Assembly (NCBI GenBank): GCA_014323675.1
Contig: JACONN010000003.1
Coordinates: forward strand, 1 to 64,000
Source: Hormoscilla sp. GM7CHS1pb
GTDB taxonomy: Bacteria; Cyanobacteriota; Cyanobacteriia; Cyanobacteriales; Desertifilaceae
Length of the DNA stretch: 64,000 nt
Direction: 5' to 3'
How positions within the stretch are numbered: position 1 is the stretch's first letter; every line of letters begins with the position of its first letter. Positions 57,405-64,000 of the stretch are shown in pieces. Made by a program: the position numbers and the translations under genes. The notes below the pieces were generated by a model. It was not told where the DNA came from. It ran no database searches and saw only the letters and a list, made by a program, of their open reading frames with translations.

Positions 57405-58103
57405 TCATAACAAATAACACCTTTATCCTTGACATTGTTGCTCCAGAGAGTATATAGCAAGCCTAAATGATTTGTGCAAGAGGTTCTCCCTGGACGGGCC
57501 CGATAGAAATAAGGGACGCACCAAGGGGTTGTCTATCTAGTACAAACTTAGTCAACCTCGGATCTACTGCGGTTTCCTCTGAGGTTGTTTCAACAGTTGT
57601 CTGGGGAGTAGAAGTTTCCGATAGACGGGGGTGGCCTTCTCATATTTCTCTTCGTCGAGCGTCATTTCATGGCGATCGGGTACTATACTTGTGAATACCG
57701 TGCTACCTTAGCACTCCCACCCTTTCTTTGTCAAGTACCACCAGGTCGTTTCCTCTTCGCCCACCCTGTCGCTCGCCTGCTGGCAGCGACATGGGTGGGT
57801 CGTTTCCAAGAGCACCCTTTCGTTTCCGGAGCACCCACCCATGTTGTGCGCAGGATGCGACACAACCGGGTGGGTGCTCCCGGAAACGACCCTGTCGTTC
57901 GCCAGCTGGCAACGACATGGGTGGGTGGATCGGTAAACGAGAGCTCTGGAAACGAAAGTCTCCGGAAACGAAAGGATGACTTGACTCTGCTGGTCAATTC
58001 CCACTTTTGAAAGATGGCCCAAGCCTGCCCCCAAACCTGCTCCCTGCTCAGAACGAATGATTTGGTAATTCGCCCACAGCATCTTGGAAGGGGGGGCTGG
58101 GGG
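57405..58103. other. Repeat region and coding debris before the ISKra4-like elements
   Basis: A minus-strand fragment (57465-57695) can be read as HEMTLDEEKYEKATP, then PRLSETSTPQTTVETTSEET, AVDPRLTKFVLDRQPLGASL, ISIGPVQGEPLAQII, with one shift at a CCCCC run. I do not recognise it. Palindromes occupy 57745-57965. A 'GGGGGGGCTGGGGGG' tract precedes the transposon. Confidence 0.4.
57745..57965. repeat. Cluster of nested palindromes
   Basis: CGTTTCCTCTTCGCCCACCC-TGTCGCTCGCCTGCTGGCAGCGACA-TGGGTGGG, then the same composite as at 53097-53238 (GTCGTTTCCAAGAGCACCCT ... GGATCGGTAAACG), then GGAAACGAAAG twice. At least four palindrome units meet here. Confidence 0.9.
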
Positions 58104-58321
58104 GGGTGTAATTAAAAGTGACACTCAATCATGAACCGGCGATGTCATCAAAACTAATTGGTAGGATCAAGCGTTAATATCGCCAGTGAATATCTGGCAA
58201 TATTGACCCCCGAGATTTATATTATATATGTTCAGAGCGCTCTCATGGCAGAAAAATGATGGTCGTCTGGTGACTGGTGAGAGTATCAATAGGGTGCATC
58301 CCAGTTTTAAGGTAAGTATTA

Positions 58322-59167
58322 TTACTCATCTAACCTGAGTGTTGTAAAGACTCCGTTCAAGCAAGCACAACGATGTCGTAAAACCTGGGGGACATTCTCC
58401 TCCTTCCACTGAGCTCCAGATAACTTCACCCTTGCCCCTCGGCCTACCGTTGATTCGACTTGCCCTGATCCTATGGGAATCTCCTCTGCCTGATAGTACT
58501 CGTAGTTGACGATGCGATGCTGATGCTTCTCCACATAGCCCTTAAACCTGTCTACCCGCTCATGCTCCCAATCTTCAAACTTACGATTGGCTTCCTTCAC
58601 CTGGCCTTTCCACAGGAGTTCCTTCACCCGGTCCAATCGCTGCTGAGAGCCGCCGACTTTTTCTAAGTTCTCCATTAAGTGATACCAATCGAGTATTTCT
58701 ACCCGGTTGGAGATTTTCTTGAGGATGTTCCAAATGCCATCATGACCATCTCCTAGGGTGAAAACTGGTACTTCTAGGGTTTGTTGGTTGACTTTGTCCA
58801 CCAGTCGTTCGTTATCTCGGAAATATGCCCCTACCCACTCCCCATTCAAGTTCACGGCTTTGTAGTCTCGCCACTGGCAGGGTTCTCCCAGTTCGGTCCG
58901 TAACCGCACTTTCCCCCCATCCAGACTTAATGCCTGCACGGGGTGTGACACTTGCCCTGAGGAAAATTCATAACGCTGCACCAGTCGTTGCTGTGTTCCT
59001 CTTGAGACTTTCATCCCCGTCAGTAACTTGATTTGCCTTGCCGATTGTTCATAAGATGAATTCCCACTCAACTCTAGGCAACATTTCTCCAGGTAAGGAC
59101 TCCACTGACTATAGGCTTTGACCTCAAAATACTGTGCTTGCTGACTGGTGAGCTTCAGTTCCCCCAC
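58322..59167 (-). CDS. Transposase, C-terminal frame (ISKra4-like)
   Basis: About 281 residues. Contains LTGMKVSRGTQQRLVQRYEF, VQALSLDGGKVRLRTELGEP (first Asp), VPVFTLGDGHDGIWNILKKI (second Asp), RVEILDWYHLMENLEKVG and IPIGSGQVESTVGRGARVKL (Glu in GSGQVES), the DDE pattern of the ISKra4 group. It overlaps by 13 bp the N-terminal frame 59155-59394; the ATG-less junction around a CACCCCCGCG run may be programmed frameshifting or damage. Both frames would be needed for activity. Confidence 0.85.
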   Translation of the reverse strand: MGELKLTSQQAQYFEVKAYSQWSPYLEKCCLELSGNSSYEQSARQIKLLTGMKVSRGTQQRLVQRYEFSSGQVSHPVQALSLDGGKVRLRTELGEPCQWRDYKAVNLNGEWVGAYFRDNERLVDKVNQQTLEVPVFTLGDGHDGIWNILKKISNRVEILDWYHLMENLEKVGGSQQRLDRVKELLWKGQVKEANRKFEDWEHERVDRFKGYVEKHQHRIVNYEYYQAEEIPIGSGQVESTVGRGARVKLSGAQWKEENVPQVLRHRCACLNGVFTTLRLDE

Positions 59168-59394
59168 AATGCTCTTGACGGCGCGGGGGTGTCCTGCCCT
59201 TGTCCCACTCTCCTTGGCGATAAAAAAAGGGCGATTTCAGGGCTGACATATTGGAGAACAAGTGAGCGGACCGTCCCTTCGATTCCTTCAAGAGTGGTGA
59301 GTTGTTCCGGTACGGTGGCCAAAGCTTGCTCGTGGAGGAGGGCCGCGATGGCTTGAGCATGGGCTTCAATTTGGGCTTGGATTTTTGGGTTCAT
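59155..59394 (-). CDS. Transposase, N-terminal frame (ISKra4-like)
   Basis: 79 residues: MNPKIQAQIEAHAQAIAALL, EQLTTLEGIEGTVRSLVLQY, VSPEIALFLSPRR. This is the helical N-terminal part typical of these transposases. The frame ends in WGN, while the +1 frame continues as SIVGELKLTSQQAQYFEVKA of the next ORF. Confidence 0.75.
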   Translation of the reverse strand: MNPKIQAQIEAHAQAIAALLHEQALATVPEQLTTLEGIEGTVRSLVLQYVSPEIALFLSPRRVGQGQDTPAPSRALWGN

Positions 59395-59503
59395 GACTTC
59401 TACCAGGATGAGGAGTACTTTTGTAAATTATCATAAAAGCCTCTCTCTTCCATCTAAGTATTTGTACTTATGAAAACTTTGGGATGCACCCTATCAATAA
59501 CTG

Positions 59504-60880
59504 TTAGACGGCGCCGATGAGGGGAGTCTCTTGATAATAATTGAACCAATAGGATTGCCAATCATTATTAACTCTTAATATCCTTAAAGCTAACATATCA
59601 TCAGCTTTTTCAACTGTCCACCAAGAACCTGTTAATTTCAAACGGTTTTGAATTACATAACGATGAGCGCTCTCAATTTTTCCAGAGCCAATTGGTAAAT
59701 CAGCATCAATAGCACTTTTGTAGTCTAAGTATTCAAGCCGGTTTTTTATGTATCGTGTACCAACTCGGACGGGAGCAAATTTATCAGCTAGATGTTCTGG
59801 TTCCATACGAGTTGATAAATTCTTTAATACTTTGAGGAGCTGATTTTTTTTGAGATCTTGCTTTTGTTGTTTCAACCATTTTTTTTGTTGCTGTTCATTT
59901 CCAGGAGCAGCGGCGGCTAAATATTCACACAGATGATAAAAATCTATTAGATAGCTAGCACGTTCTCCAAACAAGCGCCTTACCTGATTAACAATCCAAC
60001 TGGCTCCATCTCCAATGGCATGAACTTTAGTATTGCTACCTATACCAGCCCGAATTGCACTATGCAGTAATTGGTTTCCTGCATCATTAACAGTACCTAC
60101 TGTACCTCCAATAAGTGACTGTTTTTGGCCAGGAATTTCCACAAGTGATAGGCGAGCTTCTTTCCAACTAAGCTTTCGGTTTTTTCGGCGATCGACAATT
60201 TGAACATCATCGGTTGCTGGCGTCGTGTTCACAATTGGAATCATCGTGCCATCCATTTCTGTAATTATCTGATCTACTCCATCTCTATCGGGGATTTCGG
60301 ATGCTAAAATTTGAGATGTTTTAACCGCATGTGCATGTTTTTGAGTAATCGCTTGTGCCGAACTAATCGGTACAGTTATACCGTAATGTTCTTTGAGCTT
60401 TTCAGGGATTTTTCCAAAAGATACATCGGCTCCCAAATCAGTAATTGCTCGTTGTAATGGTAAAGAATAACCTCGACAATGTATTTGGGCAGATGATGAA
60501 AACGGTCTAAATACTTTTTCCGTTTTTACGCAAATAAATATTTGTTCTATAACTTGGATAGTTCCGAACAGGCTATACCAATATAGTTGCTTTTTTCTCT
60601 GACGGCGCATCAAGGGAGATTTCTCACAAGCTAAGGCTTTTTTTTTCTCTTGGGAATTGGCCCAATCTTGAAGAGCATCATTTCCCAGTTTTTGGAGTTC
60701 CGAGACAACTTCTAATTCCGCACCGCTCGCTGTTTCACAATTATCATCCGGATTTTCAACAAGAGCTAAAATAGATAAAACACGAGCTGATATATTGGGA
60801 TGAGCCTGCAATCTTAGAGCTAATTCATAAGCGCTACTGGTTAGTTCAACCGTTTGATTATGATTCATGAATTCAGACAT
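59504..60880 (-). CDS. ISKra4-family transposase (outer IS)
   Basis: A 458-residue DDE transposase: KKQLYWYSLFGTIQVIEQIF, then SLPLQRAITDLGADVSFGKI, DQIITEMDGTMIPIVNTTPA (first Asp), KVHAIGDGASWIVNQVRRLF (second Asp), YLIDFYHLCEYLAAAAPGNE and LPIGSGKIESAHRYVIQNRL (Glu). Full length and without visible damage. Start MSEFMNHNQTVE at 60880 or, three residues later, MNHNQ. The gene is separated from its left terminal repeat by the inner IS, so transposition may be affected. Confidence 0.88.
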   Translation of the reverse strand: MSEFMNHNQTVELTSSAYELALRLQAHPNISARVLSILALVENPDDNCETASGAELEVVSELQKLGNDALQDWANSQEKKKALACEKSPLMRRQRKKQLYWYSLFGTIQVIEQIFICVKTEKVFRPFSSSAQIHCRGYSLPLQRAITDLGADVSFGKIPEKLKEHYGITVPISSAQAITQKHAHAVKTSQILASEIPDRDGVDQIITEMDGTMIPIVNTTPATDDVQIVDRRKNRKLSWKEARLSLVEIPGQKQSLIGGTVGTVNDAGNQLLHSAIRAGIGSNTKVHAIGDGASWIVNQVRRLFGERASYLIDFYHLCEYLAAAAPGNEQQQKKWLKQQKQDLKKNQLLKVLKNLSTRMEPEHLADKFAPVRVGTRYIKNRLEYLDYKSAIDADLPIGSGKIESAHRYVIQNRLKLTGSWWTVEKADDMLALRILRVNNDWQSYWFNYYQETPLIGAV

Positions 60881-61157
60881 AGGACTTTAGCTCCATAGTA
60901 AACTTATAATAATTATATAACATAAGAGTAAAAAAATCTCAAGGGTCAAGGCAGAATTCACCTAAGAAGTGGTTCCATCCACCGGCCATCACTGGCGGAT
61001 ATCTGATCCCGCCGGTCATACAGAGGTAAAACCCCGGACCGGTTAATAATGCCTAAGTGTCACTTTTAATTACACCCGCTGGGGGGATCTCATGCCTTGT
61101 AGCGTATCAACGGGTTTTGACCACACCCATCCGACGTCGCGCACTGCGTATAAGCCA

Positions 61158-61373
61158 TTAGCATCTGGACACCTCAACATACTGACACAGACTAGATGAA
61201 TCGGGTATCGACTTACCCCTCAGTTGCATTCCTTCCAGATGAAACTCAATTGCCTCGCGAATCATCTGCTCAATTTCTTCTAAAGTATCCCCAACCGTAA
61301 CACAGCCTGGTAAATCTGGTACATAGGCTGAGTAATTTTCTGATGCTTTCTCGATTACCACAGCATAGCGCAT
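61158..61373 (-). CDS. hicB: HicB-family antitoxin
   Basis: A 71-residue HicB-like protein: MRYAVVIEKASENYSAYVPD, LPGCVTVGDTLEEIEQMIRE, AIEFHLEGMQLRGKSIPDSS. This is the partial RNase H-like fold of HicB that binds and blocks HicA. There is no C-terminal DNA-binding domain. The start overlaps the stop of hicA (TAATG). HicA should degrade mRNA; here it is interrupted, so HicB may be an orphan. Confidence 0.88.
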   Translation of the reverse strand: MRYAVVIEKASENYSAYVPDLPGCVTVGDTLEEIEQMIREAIEFHLEGMQLRGKSIPDSSSLCQYVEVSRC

Positions 61374-61567
61374 TAGTCTTCCTCCTCCAATTGTGCCTGT
61401 TTCCAGATACTTTTAAGAGTGCCTATAGCTACATCTTTAGACATCTTACCGGGAACTGTGACGGTTCCTGCTTTTTCTGGATGTGCGTATTGTCGATGAC
61501 TACCCTTAGTCCGTGCCAAATACTAGCCATCCCTTTCTAATATCCTGATTACTTCTCTAACTTTCAC
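61373..61567 (-). pseudogene. hicA: HicA-family toxin with a nonsense codon
   Basis: From GTG 61567: VKVREVIRILERDG, then TAG (61523-61525) where Trp is normal, then YLARTKGSHRQYAHPEKAGT, VTVPGKMSKDVAIGTLKSIW and KQAQLEEED. The active-site His in GSHRQY is present. A single TGG-to-TAG change explains the stop. The remaining sequence is intact, so the lesion is recent or a base-call error. Size without the stop (64 residues) is right for HicA, a double-stranded RNA-binding mRNA interferase. Confidence 0.8.
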
Positions 61568-61617
61568 CTTTCAGTTTTTTCCGCTGCCCACCCTACACTT
61601 AGCTACCACCTTCTCAT

Positions 61618-63002
61618 CTATCGGCCAATACCCACATAGCGGAAACCAGCAGCTTCTAAAACATTCCGATCGAGGAAATTACGACCATCAATCATGACAG
61701 CATGACTCATCCGCTTTGCCATCTTGCCGTAGTCTAAAGTCAGGAACTGCTGCCATTCTGTCACTACGACTAAAGCATCGCAACCATCTGCTAGCATTTC
61801 TGGTTCTGTTTCCACGATTACCCCGGCAAACCGTGACGCATTCCCGTTTGAGAAATAATGGGATCGTAAGCTTTCACCTTAGCACCCAGGCGATTTAGTT
61901 CGTCCATCAAAATTAGTGAAGGTGCGTCCCGCAGATCGTCTGTATCCGGTTTGAAGGTTAAACCCAACAGTCCCACGACCTTCCCCTTGAGGATTTTCAG
62001 TTCCTGCTGGAGTTTGTCAACCGCGATCGCCCGCTGGCGTTGATTAACATTGACTGCGGCATTCAGCAGTTCCGTTTCATAATTATAGTCCTTGGCGGTA
62101 TGAATCAAAGCCGAAACATCTTTGGGGAAGCAGGAACCGCCCCAACCTATGCCTGCTTGCAAAAACTTCTTGCCAATTCTCGAATCTAAACCAATCCCTT
62201 TGGCCACCTGGGTCACATCTGCACCCACCTTGTCGCAAATATTGGCAACTTCATTGATAAAACTAATCTTAGTGGCCAGGAATGCATTCGCCGCATACTT
62301 AATCATCTCCGCCGAACTCAGATCGGTCACCACTACGGGAACCGGAGGTAACGATCGATCTTCACCAAACTTGCGTTCCACGATCGGGAGATATAGTTCT
62401 TGCATCATGGCGATCGCCTTTTCGCTATTGCTGCCCAGGACGATCCGGTCGGGATTAAAGGTATCATAAACCGCAGAACATTCCCGCAGAAATTCCGGAT
62501 TACTGACCACATCAAACTCAGCGTTAATCTTTTTCAGGGCCTCTTCTCCAGAAACGCCACCCTCTCCCGCCTTCTGGCGATCTTCAATTCCATCTAACAC
62601 GATCCGACGCACCCAGTCCCCAGACCCGATCGGCACCGTAGATTTATTCACAATCACCTTATAACCTTCAGTCAGATGCTTGCCAATGCCCCGGGCCACA
62701 GCTTCCACGTAGCGGGTATCGCTATCACCGCTGGGCAATGCTGGGGTTCCCACGGCGATAAACAAAATATCTCCATGATCCACACCCATTGCTAAATCTG
62801 AGGTGAACTCCAGACGGCCCGCCTGACTGGCACCCTGCATAATCTCCGACAGTCCCGGTTCGTAGATCGGGGACTGTCCGGACTTCATTAATTTCACCTT
62901 CTCTTCGTTATTGTCCACGCAGATCACGTGATGACCGCTGTGGGCTAAACATGCCCCCGTGACTAAGCCCACGTAACCCGTACCAATCACACAAACTTTC
63001 AT
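61618..63002 (-). CDS. ugd: UDP-glucose 6-dehydrogenase, one frameshift near the C-terminus
   Basis: Oxidises UDP-glucose to UDP-glucuronate with two NAD+. Full pattern: MKVCVIGTGYVGLVTGACLA (Rossmann), IAVGTPALPSGDSDTRYVEA, VIVNKSTVPIGSGDWVRRIV, VVSNPEFLRECSAVYDTFNP, LQAGIGWGGSCFPKDVSALI (catalytic Cys) and LLGLTFKPDTDDLRDAPSLI. The frame stops at 61818 after GMRHGLPG. The next frame supplies the missing C-terminus (VIVETEPEMLADGCDALVVV to AGFRYVGIGR, 61618). Inserting one base in the CCCC run at 61821-61824 joins them. It lies downstream of the SDR nucleotide-sugar gene, same strand. Confidence 0.9.
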
Positions 63003-63060
63003 CTATATTCTCCTTTGTTTATTACTCTCTTCCTAGGGTGGGTTGGCCCACCCTACCCTT

Positions 63061-63268
63061 GCACCCATAAATTAGGACAGGCGATCGCGAAAATCATCTA
63101 TTGTCCGTTTCAACCCTTCTGCCAGGGGAATAGTCGGTTCCCATCCCAGCCATGTTTTCGCACGAGTAATATCCGGTTGTCGCTGTCGGGGGTCATCCTG
63201 TGGCAGGGGGTTAAAGATTATTTCCGCCTCTGGGTTAATCATTTCCTGGATCTTGTGAGCCAGTTATC
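63061..63268 (-). repeat. Duplicated 3' end of the SDR nucleotide-sugar gene
   Basis: About 200 bp repeat the end of the gene at 63342-63543 with about ten differences. This copy reads [26 protein letters not shown] and stop, the natural C-terminus. The spacer 63270-63335 contains a three-fold TCCCGCCTGTCCGG tandem repeat. Confidence 0.88.
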
Positions 63269-63387
63269 ATGCGTAGGACGGGCGTCCCGCCTGTCCGGTC
63301 CCGCCTGTCCGGTCCCGCCTGTCCGTTGTCAATCTGTTGCACCCATAAATTATGATAGGCGATCGCGAAAATCATCTATTGTCAGTT

Positions 63388-64000
63388 TCAACCCTTCTGC
63401 CAGGGAATAGTCGGTTCCCATCCCAGCCATGTTTTCGCACGAGTTATATCCGGTTGTCGCTGTCGGGGGTCATCCTGTGGCAGGGGTTTAAAGATTATTT
63501 CCGCCTCTGGGTTAATCATTGCCTGGATCTTGTGAGCCAGTTCTAAGATAGTATATTCATCAGGATTCCCGATATTTACTGGTCCTACATGTTCGCCATT
63601 CATCAACCGAATTATTCCTTCTACCAGGTCCGATACATAGCAAAAACTCCGAGTTTGCGAACCATCTCCATACACCGTCAGGGGGATGCCTTTTAGGGCC
63701 TGGGCGATGAAATTGCTCACCACTCGTCCATCCTGTTCCAACATCCGGGGTCCATAGGTGTTGAATATCCGTACCACCCGAATGTCTACGTTATTTTGCC
63801 TGTGATAGTCAAAGGACAGAGTTTCCGCGATGCGTTTCCCTTCATCGTAGCAATTCCCACAAAACAGGGCTTTCCCATTTCTCCTGACAAAAATGACGTG
63901 GTTAGGTACGTTGACGCAGTAGACAATTCCATCGTAATCGGAAACTGCTTGCTTTCCATACCTGGGATTTTCCCGGACGTCTTGCACCTGCATGTGATAT
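63388..64000 (-). CDS. SDR nucleotide-sugar enzyme (UDP-glucuronate decarboxylase type) interrupted by an intein; continues beyond window
   Basis: The enzyme part starts at [20 protein letters not shown] (active-site Tyr and Lys of YxxxK), followed by [40 protein letters not shown] and [20 protein letters not shown]. This is the extended-SDR pattern of UDP-glucuronate decarboxylase (UDP-xylose synthase) or dTDP-glucose dehydratase relatives. Next to ugd, UDP-xylose formation is the likely role. It is preceded in the same frame by the C-terminal end of an intein (63853-64000). The C-terminus [10 protein letters not shown] is out of frame; a sister copy of the 3' end at 63.1 kb keeps the correct one, with one more G in CCAGGGGAA. 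The N-terminal half lies outside the window. Confidence 0.85.
   Translation of the reverse strand, partial: YHMQVQDVRENPRYGKQAVSDYDGIVYCVNVPNHVIFVRRNGKALFCGNCYDEGKRIAETLSFDYHRQNNVDIRVVRIFNTYGPRMLEQDGRVVSNFIAQALKGIPLTVYGDGSQTRSFCYVSDLVEGIIRLMNGEHVGPVNIGNPDEYTILELAHKIQAMINPEAEIIFKPLPQDDPRQRQPDITRAKTWLGWEPTIPWQKG
63853..64000 (-). other. C-terminal splicing region of an intein within the SDR gene (partial)
   Basis: The residues before the catalytic CYDEGKR do not belong to an SDR. They read [20 protein letters not shown] and GKALFCGN, followed by Cys. This is the block F/G pattern of inteins (VYD.TVPNH.F.V.NG...GN|C): a terminal Asn followed by a Cys +1 nucleophile. Splice point lies between 63853 and 63852. 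The penultimate residue is Gly instead of the usual His, as in some bacterial and phage inteins. The rest of the intein is outside the window. Confidence 0.8.

Larger units (their letters stand above)
58292..59491 (-). mobile_element. 1,200-bp ISKra4-like insertion sequence inside the outer IS
   Basis: Ends GGGTGCATCCCAGTTTTAAG and inverted AAAACTTTGGGATGCACCC. The flanking 8-bp repeat TATCAATA (58284-58291, 59492-59499) marks the insertion. Encodes a two-frame transposase. The MITE at 45766-45885 has the same ends. Confidence 0.92.
58104..61077 (-). mobile_element. ISKra4-like insertion sequence (outer), carrying a second IS
   Basis: Inverted ends GGGTGTAATTAAAAGTGACACT (left, from 58104) and AGTGTCACTTTTAATTACACCC (right, to 61077). 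An 8-bp direct repeat GCTGGGGG flanks it (58096-58103, 61078-61085). It encodes the transposase at 59504-60880. Without the inner IS it would be about 1.77 kb. Confidence 0.88.

Noticed and set aside
57669-58010. Open frames of 70-140 codons over 50.9-51.2, 53.0-53.3 and 57.7-58.1 kb
   Set aside because: They are translations of nested palindromes, open on both strands in several frames. No start signals or homology-like features.

Overview
The window is a cyanobacterial chromosome segment. It carries photosystem genes (psbI, psaA, psaB, psaI, psaL), a bilin lyase, hemE, many HIP1 octamers (GCGATCGC), and very dense hairpin repeats of the kind seen in large-genome filamentous cyanobacteria. 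I cannot fix the genus.

Layout. 1-6.4 kb: duplicated hairpin DNA, an unknown conserved gene, a frameshifted LptD/DUF3769-like outer-membrane gene, psbI, and a long unknown gene. 7.7-13.1 kb: an HD-type protein, a CpcS/CpeS lyase, hemE, and an SDR gene broken by a repeat. 13.3-14.2 kb: an IS1-family element with a damaged transposase. 14.5-23.1 kb: a lipoprotein gene, then psaA-psaB behind three HLR1-like repeats, facing psaL-psaI on the other strand. 23.5-25.2 kb: a decayed IscB gene with an upstream omega/HEARO-type RNA. 25.1-36.9 kb: a HEAT-repeat protein, an MFS gene and a serine-hydrolase gene each split by a full-length group II intron, an Rpn-like nuclease, an NlpC/P60 hydrolase and an outer-membrane barrel protein. 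37.6-40.5 kb: group II intron debris that contains a clear twintron. 40.7-48.2 kb: tRNA-Ser(GCU), a patatin, a damaged alanine racemase, a SitI3-like fragment, a three-ORF unknown cassette, a MITE, a TVP38 protein and a flavoprotein reductase. 48.6-57.4 kb: a metG-labA/NYN-lptC cluster, a broken alpha/beta hydrolase, a phycobilisome-linker fragment, a DUF2993 protein and chrA. 58.1-61.1 kb: one ISKra4-like element inserted in another, both with 8-bp target duplications. 61.2-64.0 kb: hicB with a nonsense hicA, UDP-glucose dehydrogenase (frameshifted), and an SDR nucleotide-sugar gene that carries the C-terminal end of an intein at the window edge.

Two themes run through the window. First, several families of long palindromic repeats lie between genes but also inside genes, often in frame (lptC, an OMP gene, metG, labA, alr, HEAT protein, iscB, Rpn-like gene), and some palindromes are inserted inside others. 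Second, many genes carry single-base frameshifts, often in G/C runs (psaA, the LptD-like gene, ugd, the SDR gene). Some may be assembly errors rather than biology, so each broken gene should be read with that caution.

Gene teamwork: PSI core and small subunits sit together; the SDR gene and ugd form a UDP-sugar unit; metG, the NYN protein and lptC form a same-strand cluster; NlpC/P60 and the serine hydrolase are divergent cell-wall-type enzymes sharing a CATG start.
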